Shown: positions 53,660-64,000, numbered from the stretch's first letter. The stretch is 64,000 nt of DNA from Phyto melanocephala (GCA_941918925.1 OW799235.1:108331947-108395946); one strand, 5' to 3'. Notes: a model not told the origin generated them from the letters alone. Numbers and translations are program-made.

Positions 53660-54192
53660 CAAGGCGAATTCAACATTAGGTGATGTTAAGAAGCCAGCTG
53701 ATTGTTTTTTGCTCGTTTTATTTTTACGGCTCAATGTCAAAGTTTGTTTACATTTAAATTAATTTTTATGTGCGTTAATTGAAAATTTTTATAAAAGTGG
53801 TAAAATTTGTGGGAAAAAATTTAAAAAATTCTAATATTTGTGCAATAACTTATTGGAAAATAAGTAAAACACATTTTATAATTTGAATAAACAACATTTG
53901 TAATGTTTTTAATTCAGAAAATGCAAAATTTCCGTTGTGTTTGTCCTAGTGATTAAAACTTGTGAAAATTGTGAAAAATGTGATATAAAACACAAATATG
54001 TGATATAAACTGGCACAAATTTATGTTATAAATTAAAAATACTTATTTTTTTTGAAAATTTTCGCGTAAATTTATAAAAATAAAATTTTAATTAAAAGTA
54101 AACAAAAAATTTGTTTTTTTGTGTTTTGACATTCTCTTGGCCTTTTTGTGTTTGTTGCAGGGATGATATCACCTGATATTGAATTCGCCTTG
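53660..54192. mobile_element. hAT MITE with GTTCAAGG duplication
   Basis: Inverted repeats CAAGGCGAATTCAACATTAG and complement CAAGGCGAATTCAATATCAG, about 25 bp with two mismatches, enclosed by the exact 8 bp repeat GTTCAAGG (53652-53659, 54193-54200). 533 bp, AT-rich, non-coding. The target is the left end of the next element (TTCAAGGCATATTC...), so it is younger than that one. Confidence 0.88.
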
Positions 54193-54193
54193 G

Positions 54194-54735
54194 TTCAAGG
54201 CATATTCATACAGGTAAATGCAACAGAGAATTGATACAACAAAGCCAGTTGTTAGGGGATGCTTTCAGTCAAGGCCAATATCAGGGTTGGAAATGTTGTA
54301 ATGATATTTTTAATAAAAATTTATTATTAAAAGGATAAATAACTGTGAAACACATTATAAATGTTGCAAAAGCAACAAATATACATAAATTTGGTACATT
54401 TATAATAAAAAAAAAACACTTAAGTTTATTGTTTAATACTGAAGCCAAAATCTCATTTTCCATTTCTGCATTAATAAATGAAATTAACATGGTGTAATTA
54501 CATAAGGTGATAGCGTAAAGGAGAGCAACTTTTTTTTATGTATGGAGCTTGACAATTTCCGGAGTTGAAATCATTTTTTTAAATATATAGTTTGACATAC
54601 TCCAGAACACAAAAAAATAGTCAGCTGGGCTGGCACTGCCACCTTGAATAAGTGTACCCTGGAAATTAAGGCGAATTCAACAAAATTCTTCCCCATAAGC
54701 TGGGCTGTAAATTTCACCTGTATGAATTTGTTCAA
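54194..54735. mobile_element. Composite CAAGGC-type MITE with nested MITE
   Basis: Left end CAAGGCATATTCATACAGG; the right end is the complement of AACAAATTCATACAGGTGAA near 54735. Contains a CAGGG(T)TGG-ended segment (54282-54468) also present in the homologous copy at 46440-46862, and the younger MITE 54488-54661, which that copy lacks. Confidence 0.65.
54488..54661. mobile_element. hAT-type MITE (CATGGTG...CCCTG) with GAAATTAA duplication
   Basis: 174 bp from CATGGTGTAATTACATAAGG to TAAGTGTACCCTG, flanked by the exact 8 bp repeat GAAATTAA (54480-54487, 54662-54669). Nearly the same sequence as 57433-57616. The ends are imperfect inverted repeats (GGTGTAATTACATAAGGTG versus GGGTACACTTATTCAAGGTG). 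Confidence 0.88.
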
Positions 54736-54747
54736 AAATAGTATATA

Positions 54748-54904
54748 CCCAGCAAAAAAACTTTGACAAAAAAGTGACTATGCAGGAGTTCAACTGGTGA
54801 CGAAGTTATTAAATTTAGGTGAAAACACTTATGATTTTAACATTATCGTGTCATTGGAGATCATGTATTAATGATCTGTACTCCATTGTAATAATTGCAT
54901 AGGT
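54748..54904. repeat. Fragment of a CCCAGCAAAAAAA-ended repeat
   Basis: Begins TACCCAGCAAAAAAACTTTG and matches the reverse complement of a segment ending near 38930 (GGTGAAAACACTTATGATTT, GTTCAACTGGTGACGAAG). The terminus CCCAGCAAAAA also occurs in reverse at about 56925. Confidence 0.6.
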
Positions 54905-55790
54905 AACAAGTAAGAGTGCTATATTCGCCTGTGCCAAATCTGATAATACCCTTCACTATCATGTACATTTTTCTTTATTATTTCCGACGGCATTCTTGAT
55001 TTTGAATTTTTACGTTGTAAACTGTGTTCTACTAGTCAAGCCCTTTCATTTGATAGCCATATTGATGGGGTTACAAAATTTGTTCCGCCATTTTGTTTTT
55101 AGACGCCATCTTGGATTTTACATTTTTTAATAATTTATTGTATTGTATTTATGCCCTTTCATTTGATACCAATATTAAGGGTGTTCAAGAAGTTACTTTG
55201 CAGTGGCGGCCAACATGAATTTTAATTTTTTTATAGTGCTTATATTGCGCTAGTCAAGTCCTTTCAGATGATACCAATATAACCTCTCTCGGTTGTCTGA
55301 AAAAAATAATTTTCGTTTGTTAATTCTTTTAATATATATTTTAAAAAAATGTTTGCCTATAACTTTACCGATTAGAGCCCACTTTATCAAAAATTTTTCA
55401 CGAATATCTCTAGAGGCATATTTTATCTACAAATAGTAGCAAAGGTACCTATAAATGTTTCTTTGGCTTAAAAAATTTTAATTTTGGTGGTAAAACATGA
55501 GAAAAAACAGCGGAAGTGTTGTTTAATTGCTCATATCTCAGAAAGTTATGGGGCGATTATGCTGAATTTCAATAGCGATTCATTCGCGGGTATTTCCAAG
55601 AGATTGATACCATATAGAGATCTGAGGAATATATAGTTGCTTCTAAAAGCTGATTTCAACCAACAACTCCTCTATTCACAAGCTTTCAGAAAATATATAC
55701 TTTATGGGGTCGGAAATGAAAATTGTAGAAATTACAAACGGAATGACAAAGCTATACTTATATACTCCTGTGAATCACAGGTGAAGGTGT
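54905..55790 (-). mobile_element. DINE/Helentron-like element, long copy
   Basis: Minus strand: 5' part near 55790 with TTTGTCATTCCGTTTGTAAT and TTTCATTTCCGACCCCATAA, then the TCGCCCCATAACTTTCTGAG block, about 300 bp of internal sequence that also occurs in 25594-27409 (GGGCTCTAATCGGTAAAGTT), then three internal units (ATCAAATGAAAGGGC, GGCGGAACAAATTTTG), and the end at 54905 (AACAAGTAAGAGTGCTATAT). The hairpin is degraded (GATTTGGCACAGGCGAAT). Confidence 0.75.
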
Positions 55791-55814
55791 CACAAAATTC
55801 TTAATTTATTTCTT

Positions 55815-56705
55815 TACTAGCTTGTGCCCACGACTTGGGCTGCGTAGTTATAGGGATAAAAGGAAGACTTATTGTTTTTTATGTTTGTCAAATTTATCCA
55901 AACATTCACATTTATATTAAACCATATATTAAACTAAACAACATTATTTATTTATTTAATTTAATTAAGTCTATGGACATGTATCCTTACAGACTATTAT
56001 ATATAATTGAATTTAAACATGTACATTTAAAACATTTAATTATTCAAAAACAATATTATATTACGTTTAATAACATTAAAATTTAAAGAAAAGTCGATCA
56101 AGTGATACATTTCATTAAAATTCTCACATAATTTTCTAAATGGATCGGCACAAGCATAATTTGTATGGGAAAATGGAAGATACAAGGGTATAAAGTAACG
56201 GGTTGTACGACGTGGAATATTAAAATTAATGTTACTCAAAAGAAAATCAGCAATAATGTCATTATTTATCAGGTTTATCAAAAAAGACACACTAAGCATA
56301 GATCTACGGCTTTTCAAAGTAGGCAATTTGATTAAAGCTAGCCTGGTTTCATATGGCGGTAGGTTCATAAGATAGTTTCCAAAAGATCTTCTTAGACAAA
56401 ACAGGAGAAATTGCTTCTGCAATTTCTTAATTAATTTGAAAATTTGAATTTGAAAATAAAAAAGAAAAGTCAAAACTTGCAACAAAAATAAAAATTTCAT
56501 AAAAGAAACAACCCGTTTAGGCTGTGATGATGAGTTTGCCAACGACTTCGCCTGGTTGTCGTGATAAAAGGTATCCTATGTGTGTTAATGTCGTTATCTA
56601 TCTATGTGCCGAATTTCATTTAGTTCCGTTCAGCCGTTTTTGCGTGATTGAGTAACGAATATCCAAACATCCAAGCATACAAACATTTATTATATTAGTA
56701 AGATA
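55815..56705. repeat. Arthropod dispersed repeat containing a LINE fragment
   Basis: Left: ACTAGCTTGTGCCCACGACT. Right: TTGCCAACGACTTCGCC, TGTGCCGAATTTCATTTAGT, CGTTTTTGCGTGATTGAGTA and the ending ATTTATTATATTAGTAAGAT. This style of sequence (start ACTAGC...CGACTT, end ...TTATATTAGTA) is seen as a dispersed repeat in many arthropods. Two partial copies seem to flank the LINE insertion. Confidence 0.6.
56036..56542 (-). pseudogene. LINE ORF2 C-terminal fragment, second copy
   Basis: Minus strand: QFLLFCLRRSFGNYLMNLPP, LIKLPTLKSRRSMLSVSFLI, INFNIPRRTTRYF and DPFRKLCENFNEMYHLIDFS. Residue by residue this is clearly homologous to the end of the frame at 2961-3976, and its 3' region (to about 55930) has the same TCCTTACAGACT and TTTATTTATTTAATTTA. 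The first 40 or so residues of the open frame are unrelated flank. The copies differ at many positions, so they are different subfamilies or ages. Confidence 0.8.
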
Positions 56706-57321
56706 AGATTTTCAATAATTTATTTCTTTATTTTCAATAATATATATAAAAAAAACTTTGATGCAAAGATTTTTTATTCTCGGTGTTTTTTTAACGTTTT
56801 AAATAAACTAAACCGGAAAAAACAATCAGCTGGTTGGATACGAGTTCTTTATTAATCCGCTTTGCTGTTACGCTATTGCTTTCAAAGTCTTGAAAACTGT
56901 GTACACATTAAATTTTGTTTTTTTTTTTGCTGGGTATACATACATACATATACATACATATATTTTTGAATTTTCTTGCATTTTCTATATTTTCAACTTT
57001 TTTATTAAAAAAAAAAAAAAATTACAAAATTTTTTCTTGAATGTAAAAAAATATTCCGCTTACAACTTATTAAAAAAAATAACATAAATAAGTAAATAAT
57101 TTGTACAATAAAATAATAATCCTGTGTAAAATATTTACATGCACATTTAATCTTAAACAAAATGTAGTCATAAAAAATATCACTGCTTTGAAAACGATTT
57201 CTAAAGAGTGATTAAACTGAATTTAGTTTATAAATACATTTAAATATTAAGGATTAAAAGGTAATGATTGTTTTTGTATATTTATGTATGTATAAATAAG
57301 TGCATTAAAAACAAATATAAT
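56706..57321. other. AT-rich stretch
   Basis: Apart from a CCCAGCAAAAA-type terminus in reverse orientation near 56925 nothing is recognisable. The frame at 56890-57087 is poly-T/poly-A derived. Confidence 0.4.
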
Positions 57322-57432
57322 AGGGCGTATCTCGATTTTTTCAAAATTGCGAGGTATACGATACAAAATGATTTAGACATAAAATCGAGGCATTTGAAAA
57401 CGACAAGAGGGTGATGTGTTTGCTGAAGTCGT

Positions 57433-57616
57433 CATGGTGTAATTACATAAGGTGATAGCATAAAGGAGAGCAATTTTTGGCTCACTTTTTTTATGTATGG
57501 AATTTGACAATTTCCGGAGTTGAAATAATTTTTTTATATATGTAGTTTGACATACTCCAGAGCATAAAAAAATAGTCAGCTGGGCTGGCACCGGCACCTT
57601 GTATAAGTGTACCCTG
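57433..57616. mobile_element. hAT-type MITE (CATGGTG...CCCTG) with GAAGTCGT duplication
   Basis: 184 bp, third copy of the family, with exact 8 bp flanks GAAGTCGT (57425-57432, 57617-57624). Contains CAGCTGGGCTGGCACCGGCA near its right end. The 8 bp duplication points to the hAT superfamily. No coding capacity. Confidence 0.9.
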
Positions 57617-57888
57617 GAAGTCGTTTGGTTAAACATTTTCAAAATTGTTTTTCAATCGTTTTTGATATACATAAGTACATATGTATGTATTTTGTTTCAC
57701 AGTTTCATTACATTGTTTATATGTCTTTCATCCTCTAGAATGTTTTTTAGAAGTCAATTGTATGGGATTGGTTAAAAAATGATTTTCCATCGCAACTTAT
57801 CACACCTTTTCAAAAAGATCTTTTGAGATTGTTTTGAAAACAATCGGTTTTTTATTCCATATCTGATTATTTTATATTTAACTAGCTG

Positions 57889-58380
57889 ACCTAACAAACG
57901 TTGTTTTACCTTCAAGCTGGTTGTTTTGTCACCTATAAAACAAAATTTTCATTATAAAAAGAGAGAGAGAGGAGAGAGACCGAATGTCATTAGTAAATCA
58001 AAAATTTTATTCTTATGATACAAAGCAAGTGTATAGTAAGTGAAAAATCGAATGGTCTCGCGCACAAATTAAATGACGATTGAAACAACGACTGAAAAGA
58101 TTCAGCTCAACATTCTAACTAGAAAGGTCGAATGTCATTGTACATAGATGACATTCAATACATGGTTTGGTAACTTTTTAAGGGACAATAAAAAATAATA
58201 TAGATAATGGTGGTCATTTTGTTGATATTTGTATGAGAACCACTGGGTCGATTTCATGCAAACTTAATACAAACCATCTACAGACCATCCCCAACGTTTT
58301 CTGAAATGTTGGTCGAAATTGGTCGACCCGTTTCCGCAATTAGTAGTGACATCATAGTGTACACATCTTTTTATATATGG
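57889..58380. repeat. Dispersed repeat beginning ACTAGCTGACCTAACAAACG
   Basis: Starts in the style of a common arthropod repeat (ACTAGCTGACC..AACAAACGTTGTTTTACC), continues with GGTCGATTTCATGCAAAC, CCATCCCCAACGTTTTCTGA and ends about TTTTTATATATGGACACTTC. A GA-rich microsatellite lies at 57960-57980. No coding capacity recognised. Confidence 0.5.
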
Positions 58381-58734
58381 ACACTTCCATGAATATGTCA
58401 ACCACGACGGTAAAAAGAAAAACTCTTAAAAGTTTTTCAATATAAGTTTATTTATAAAAAAAACACTCAAATTTTACTATGCGCAAGTATTAAGAGCTTA
58501 TTAAATTATATTAAAAGCAATAATAAGAGTCTAATCTGATTATCTCTTTGACTTATTTAAAAGAACTGCAATCAACTATTTTTTTTAGCGACTAAATTGT
58601 AAAAATAAATTGTAATTGTAAATATGCTTTAAAATTAAGGTAATAACAACAATTAACAAGATCCATAAGAAAAAAGAAAATATAGAGTCCAATTATCGGT
58701 ATTTTTTTTGATTTCCTTTGGATGTTATTTTAAT

Positions 58735-59262
58735 GTCACGTACGTAGTGCAAAAAAAATTATTTGTTTCCGTCAATCGTATTTGAACAGTCGCAAGAGCA
58801 CCTGATTTAGAATTTAGCTTTTTTCCTTAACATAATATAAATTTTATTACCTAAGAATACTATTAGAGAAAAATCTGTCACGTACGATATGTCACGAACG
58901 ATATTAAATTGAATTTATTATAAAATCATTTAAAGGTTGCTTTCAATTAAGTATGATGGATTTTAAATAAAAAATATTTGGTTTAGTGTACAAAATTAAA
59001 ACAAGAAAAAATACATCCCAAGATTCGCAAATTTTTTCATATTTCCATATAAACCTCAAAATCACTTCTGTTTTATGTCACGTACGATATACTCTAATTT
59101 TGCACGATATTTTAGACAACAATGATTCGAATATAATTAATATTTTTTTTATATAAAGTACCCTTTGAATGGAACATAAAGATCTAATTTTGTTTCACTT
59201 ACTCTAACTTTTGCAAAAATTACTCCACTTTATAGGAGTAAAAATGTCACGTACGATGACAT
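58735..59262. repeat. Recurring TGTCACGTACGAT motif
   Basis: TGTCACGTACG(A/T) occurs at about 58735, 58876, 59074 and 59246, plus a variant TGTCACGAACGAT at 58891. The core CGTACG is palindromic. The sequence between occurrences is not obviously repeated, so the motif itself seems to be what recurs. Confidence 0.75.
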
Positions 59263-59737
59263 GGTAATGACCATATGTGTATAGATTTAGTTTTTTCCTT
59301 TTCCTTTAAAGTAATTAAAAAATCAAGATACGCCCTTTTTATATTACTTATTCTATTACTATTACTTATCGATATATATCAGAGAACGCATTAAAACCAT
59401 TAACATTTTTTGCCTATTCGTGAATTCATTGCTTTTATATTGCCTTCAATTGGCATCAATAAAAATATGCGTTCATAAACAATCACACCATTCGTTCAAA
59501 CCGTTCTCTGATGCAAATACATACTGAGGTACATATGCATGCACATATCCATATTAATACATTAACAGTTACTTACATACATATACAGATAAAATTATGA
59601 ATTAATTTCTGTGATATTAAGGAATAATTGCTTATTACATATTAAGGCACAATTTTGTTGTTGTTGTTTTTAAGAACACACTTTAAAATTTTAAATTGAT
59701 TTTTGCCAATTGATTAACTTTAAAATAAAAACTATTA

Positions 59738-60659
59738 CAGTAATCGGCAAAATTATTTTGACAAGAAAAAAAAACCACTTATTTCTTTTTAGCTTTAAAA
59801 ATGCCTTGTTGAAATTTGATTGTGGAAGTACTTCTTAAATCTTCTTTTTCGATGAATTGTGTTGGAATGAGCTTTCATCACTCCAAAGAGCTTTTCTCCA
59901 AAACTCTAATGGCTTTTGGACATGTACATTAGCAAAAGCTTACCGCTTGAGTTTGTATTGTTTTGATATGTATGGAATATCTCTTGCTATTTAAGTCTTG
60001 AAACTTGGTTATCTCAAGCGACACCAAATCGTCCGCTTACTAATTGAAGTATTGTATAACTTATTACATTCATCTGCAGCATCTATAAGTTTTAATTGAA
60101 CGTCCGCTTTAAATTTTCGCAAGATGATTCGGTCTTTACTAAGAGTTGTTTTGCGTTTCGCGTCGGATCGCGGTAAATTTTGCTCATCATTTTTATTTTT
60201 AAATTTGTTTATTTGATAATAAATAGTTTGATGCCTCAAATTAAACTCATTAGCTATGTCTATTACCTTGAAGTCGGCATTGAACTTTGAGGCCCTAGCA
60301 ATATTAGTTAACTCAGCCGTTTTCCCCATACTTCGAAATCACTGATCAAAATTATAAGTAAAGACACAAAAATTAATTAGAACAATTTTAGTTGACCTTG
60401 AATTGCAAAGAACACGCAAGAAAACTGATATGAAGTGCATGTCAAAATACTTATGCCGAAGCGAAAGTCACTGCCTATTTATGATTCTTATCAGCAGTTT
60501 GAGAGTGCACAAAACAATGGACAAAATATTTTACATAAGTGTTGTTGATGTGCACTTTGTTTTGAGCAAAGCTGAGGTAACGGTATCTTACGCACTTGAA
60601 CGAAAAAAAATGCCAATAGACAATAGAACAATTTGTTGAAATAATTGTGCCGACGACTG
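59738..60659 (-). mobile_element. Tc1-type transposon, internally deleted
   Basis: Inverted repeats CAGTAATCGGCAAAATTATT and complement CAGTCGTCGGCACAATTATT, flanked by TA on both sides (59736-59737, 60660-60661). 922 bp, versus about 1.6 kb for a full Tc1. The transposase N-terminal half and first catalytic block remain, on the minus strand; the C-terminal catalytic half is gone. Confidence 0.88.
59815..60329 (-). pseudogene. Tc1 transposase, N-terminal half
   Basis: The minus-strand ATG at 60329 starts MGKTAELTNIARASKFNADF, then a helix-turn-helix (IDIANEFNLRHQTIYYQINK), NLPRSDAKRKTTLSKDRIIL (linker with the GRPR-like AT-hook position changed) and a second helix-turn-helix ending SISKRTIWCRLR, stop at 60009. 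After a break, 59940-59850 reads KPLEFWRKALWSDESSF, containing the first catalytic Asp (SDES). The DPKH and PDLNPIEN blocks are missing. Bipartite paired-like DNA-binding domain, then truncated catalysis: inactive. Confidence 0.85.
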
Positions 60660-60661
60660 TA

Positions 60662-62942
60662 TATGTATTACTTAAGTTCTGTATTGCTTAAAAAACATAT
60701 CGGTTCCTGTAAACTAAGTTAGATCGCATATTAAAATAAGTTAACATTCAAAATGATGTAATGCGGTAAAAAATACAAGTGAAAAATTGAAAATTGTTGA
60801 AAATACTTTTAAAATTAGATTAAAATTGCGATATTACCGTGGTGTTACTATCACCATTTAAGCTTAAGTAAACTTAAGCAGTTATTCATTTTAACCACAG
60901 ATTTATGTATGTAAATTATACAAGACAAACATCAAACAAAATAAGCCCACATCTGGCGCTTAAATTTGATTTGTTGTCGTTTATTTTTATTTTTTTTATT
61001 GAGATCAAATTGTTTACAGAAATTAAAAATTAATTTAAATTAATATGTTAATAATGGTAGACAACAAAATTGTTTGTTTTTTATTTATTTTTTAAATTTT
61101 TATTACCGTCGCTTTTGTCCATACAAGGTTGACATACAAAACTTAATGTTGTCTAGGTGATTTAAAAATTAATGTCTCTATTATGTAGTTTGCGGTTATG
61201 CAGTGCAACCTAAAAAATGTAAAATGAAGTAGAAATTTCATTGAAAATTGTTTATAAAAAGATTATTTATCGAACAATTTTTCACGAATAAAAAACGCAA
61301 AAAAAATTTTTTCTTCAACATTTTTACGTTTTTCATAAAACGAAAATTTATCGCGAAAATTTACTTAAAAGAAATTATCAGAATTGTTAGTTAAATCTAG
61401 AATTTATAAATTGTTTTTGTTGTGGTAATTTTGTATAATTTTTGAAAATTTTCTATAGGAAATATAAAGTAAAAAAAAAATTCTATTCAATTTAAACTTA
61501 ATTTTTACTTATAGAATATTTTTTAACATTTTCTTTAACAAGAGACATCGGCGTGACCATACCAGAAATGGTTTTTAAAGAACGTGAAAAAATTAACAAT
61601 TTAATACCATAGATAGACGACAGCGTTAATTTACATTAAAATATCACTAATGCAAATTAGAATTCTGCTGTGATAGACGATAGTTTTTGCATTTAGTAAA
61701 CAGCTGTTTGTTTGTCAACTAATTTTTTTACATTAATATCGAGATCCAATGAATAGAAGGCAAAAAGTACGAATAGCACGAATTCTCAGGTAAAAATTAA
61801 AACTCTAAAATGTAAATGAAATAAATGAAAAAAATTTAAAACTCTAATATCAACCGTTTCCAAATTATTGAATTTAATATACATTAAGATTTTTTCGATC
61901 GCCTTAATTAAAATCAAAACAGGGGGCATGCAACCTGTCAAGTTTAAAAAATTTATGAATTTAAACTTATTAAGCATTTTGTTTCCAATTAATGTACATC
62001 ATAAAATATATTATTTGTAGATACCCACTGACTGTGGAAGTTTTTCTCATAGAAAACCTACATGTTTCCCAGCTTCAGTTGAACTTGCTGAACCGTATGA
62101 CCTTTTCAATTAACAGATTAAATTAACTGATTAATTAATTAACTGTTGTTCGTTGCTTCAGTATTATTTGTCATCTAATTACATGCACAGTTTGCAAGTG
62201 GAACGAACGTTCAATGACAGACGAGACTAACAGATTCTTTTTAAAGGAGATAGAGAAAATCACGACCTACACACGACAAAAATAATTGTTGTTGTCCATC
62301 GAATGTCACGTCTGTCAAAAACAAAAACTCAACATCAGCACAAATAGCATTACAAAAAAATATTTTTTTAATGATTTAATTTAATACCAACACCAGCATC
62401 AAGTCGACAGCAAACAAGTTTTCTAAAATTTACCGGTAGGACGACCGGACATAGTGGACTACTTTTGTTACTTGATTTCAAGTTTAAATAAAACTTGACA
62501 GTTTTTAGCTCCCTCTTGCTGTTTAGCATTTAGCGAAATGTTTGTATGTATACAAAAATCTGTCTGGCAGTCTTTAAGTTCGTCATTTGCTTGTCTTGCT
62601 GTCTTGTCTGTTTAACTACCTAAATCTTGTTTAGTAACTGGCTGGCTTGTGTGCTTGAATACGATATTGGAATAATGAGGTAATGAGATGACGTATAGCA
62701 ATTCATTCATAAGATGAAAAATTAATAGAGAAATTTTTCAAAAATTTGATAATTTTTTTTTACAAAAGATTTTTGATGCGTTTATATATTTCTGTTTTCT
62801 ATTCTTATTGAAAATGTCCTATTTTTTTTTATAAAAAAATTTGTTTATTTACTTTTTGTGAAAGTGAAATAAAATATGGTTAAGGGGTAGAAGATATTTT
62901 TGCAATTGTTGAACAAAAAATTTGTTTACATTAGTTTCACAC
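60662..62942. other. Intergenic stretch
   Basis: 2.3 kb without recognised genes or repeats. 62100-62660 is less AT-rich with higher sequence complexity and may be unique host DNA; no coding frame can be supported. Confidence 0.45.
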
Positions 62943-63418
62943 AGGGATGCAAAAGTTGGTACAATAGTAATTTTGAGCACTACACCCAATCCTCTTATTA
63001 CACGATCTTTTTTTACACGTTTTTGAAATAACACGATGTTTTGAAATCATCTTTTTCTGTTTTTACAACTGTTTTTTTTACACGGACAAAAATATTTTTT
63101 GGTAAATTTTCAGTTTATGTATTTAGTATGTACACAATTGTACAACTGGAATTTCTACAATATTCATTTCCGACCCCGCAAAGTATAAATTTTCTAAAAG
63201 CTTATAGGCTAATAGGGCACTCAATTATGCATTGTCCATCTGTCCGTGTATATGTTGAAATCAACTTTATGAAGCCCCTTGACATCGACAAGAGCCGTGT
63301 AAGGTATCAAAATATCAGAAATATTCGGGAGTAGATCGGTATTGGAAATCAACTTTATCGCCCCATAACTTTCGGAGATATGGGCAAATAAACGCGATTG
63401 CCTCTGTTTTCCATCCCT
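62943..63418. mobile_element. Possible CAGGGATG-ended element around a DINE-like 5' block
   Basis: CAGGGATGCAAAAG at 62943 and TTTTCCATCCCTA ending at 63418 resemble the ends seen at 46577-46762. Between them are TTACACGATCTTTTTTTACA-type repeats and the start of the next DINE-like copy. Without a target duplication or longer inverted repeats this stays tentative. Confidence 0.3.
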
Positions 63419-64000
63419 AGTATTATTAATTGACATGGTTGTTACTACTTATAAATTTGGTAGGTCTCTGGAGATATTCATGCAAAATTTGGGACAAATT
63501 GGTCACTAGTCAGCAAAGTTAAAGGTAAAAAATATTTGAAAAAATATATATTTTAAATTTATAAAAATTTTTCAAACTCCTAAATATTTTTTGACCACGC
63601 TTAAGTTACTATATTATAAGCCGTAATCTTAGAAATTGTTTTTAAGAAAAACTAACAAATTGGTTTAAAACCAACTGATTACAACTGCTTCCATGTTTTC
63701 CTAAAATAAAAAAATACATTCGAGAGAGTCAATATGGGGATCAAATGAAAGGGCTTGAGTATTAAAATATATTATGCCATGAAAAGAAAAAAAATCCAAG
63801 ATGGCGTCCTAGATTAGATGGCGAATAATGAGTTAAATATAGTAGTTAAGGCTTTGTCCCCTTTAACACCCACATTATTAGTATCAAATAAAAGGGCTTG
63901 TGACCAATTCAATGTAGTAAACTATTTAAGAAGTTTTGAATCCAAGATCGGTTTTCTTAACCCCAACAATATGTGTATCAAATGAAAGGTTTTGACTAGT
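63147..64000 (+). mobile_element. DINE/Helentron-like element, 5' truncated, runs off the window
   Basis: Begins within the conserved block (AATTTCTACAATATTCATTT, CGACCCCGCAAAGTATAAAT), continues with GTCCATCTGTCCGTGTATAT and CGCCCCATAACTTTCGGAG, then reaches two to three internal units at 63720-64000, each with ATCAAATGAAAGG and AATCCAAGATGGCG-like sequence about 130-150 bp apart. The 3' hairpin end must lie beyond 64000. Confidence 0.7.

Larger units (their letters stand above)
57322..59336. mobile_element. 2 kb element ending AGGGCGTATCT, with internal repeats
   Basis: Left AGGGCGTATCTCGATTTTTT (57322) and complement of the right end AGGGCGTATCTTGATTTTTT (59336): 20 bp with one mismatch. 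No target duplication resolved. The interior contains a hAT MITE (57433-57616), a dispersed repeat (57889-58380) and several copies of TGTCACGTACGAT in the right third. No transposase recognised. Class unknown. Confidence 0.55.

Noticed and set aside
1..64000. Possible CRISPR array, operon, phage or bacterial island
   Set aside because: All tandem repeats have irregular or immediately adjacent units without unique spacers, and gene structure, splice signals and transposons are those of an insect genome.

Overview
This 64 kb window is AT-rich nuclear DNA of an insect, most likely a higher fly (Diptera). The signs are one long intron-split gene rich in Asn, Ser and Gln homopolymer runs, splice sites and poly(A) signals of animal type, and a dense load of fly-type transposons (mariner, Tc1, pogo, hAT, MULE, PIF/Harbinger-like, Jockey-type LINEs and a DINE/Helentron-like family). 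I suspect a calyptrate fly such as a blow fly or house fly relative, but that is a recollection of repeat style and I could not search anything.

Genes. I can support one host gene, on the + strand. A 97-codon first coding exon (15259-15549) ends at a GTATGT donor in phase 0. A 6 kb terminal coding exon (18540-24566) begins right after a textbook polypyrimidine tract and CAG. Joined, they would encode about 2105 residues: a mostly disordered, Ser/Gln/Asn-rich scaffold-like protein with a basic WSFGRLFRRKK block, a proline run, two related helical repeats, two acidic repeats near the end, and a hydrophobic segment at the extreme C-terminus, so probably a tail-anchored membrane protein. I do not recognise the family.

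Layout. 1-4.4 kb: a mariner relic that has received a pogo-type element and a TA-flanked palindromic element, the latter itself carrying a 5'-truncated LINE. 5-13.3 kb: several MITEs, a second mariner relic, a DINE/Helentron-like element containing a MULE derivative, and a 0.95 kb TTCTAGTT-type minisatellite. 13.3-24.6 kb: the gene, whose 3 kb intron holds nested repeats. 25.5-27.4 kb: a three-level nest of repeats. 28-37.1 kb: a 1.07 kb mariner-type element, a short DINE-like copy, a long fold-back element and a 2.56 kb hAT element (8 bp target duplication) that carries a MITE and a Tc1 remnant. 37-48.6 kb: mostly unremarkable AT-rich DNA, with a LINE tail, a 6-unit minisatellite, a DINE-like element involved in an exact 359 bp tandem duplication, and MITEs. 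48.7-64 kb: another mariner relic split by a hAT MITE, a PIF-like long-TIR element, several hAT MITEs with clean 8 bp duplications, a second LINE copy, a 2 kb TIR element with a recurring TCACGTACGAT motif, a Tc1 derivative, and a DINE-like copy that runs off the right edge.

The gene and the repeats do not form a pathway. The biological interest lies in the unrecognised tail-anchored protein and in the nested transposon stratigraphy, where many insertions can be dated relative to each other from intact target duplications.
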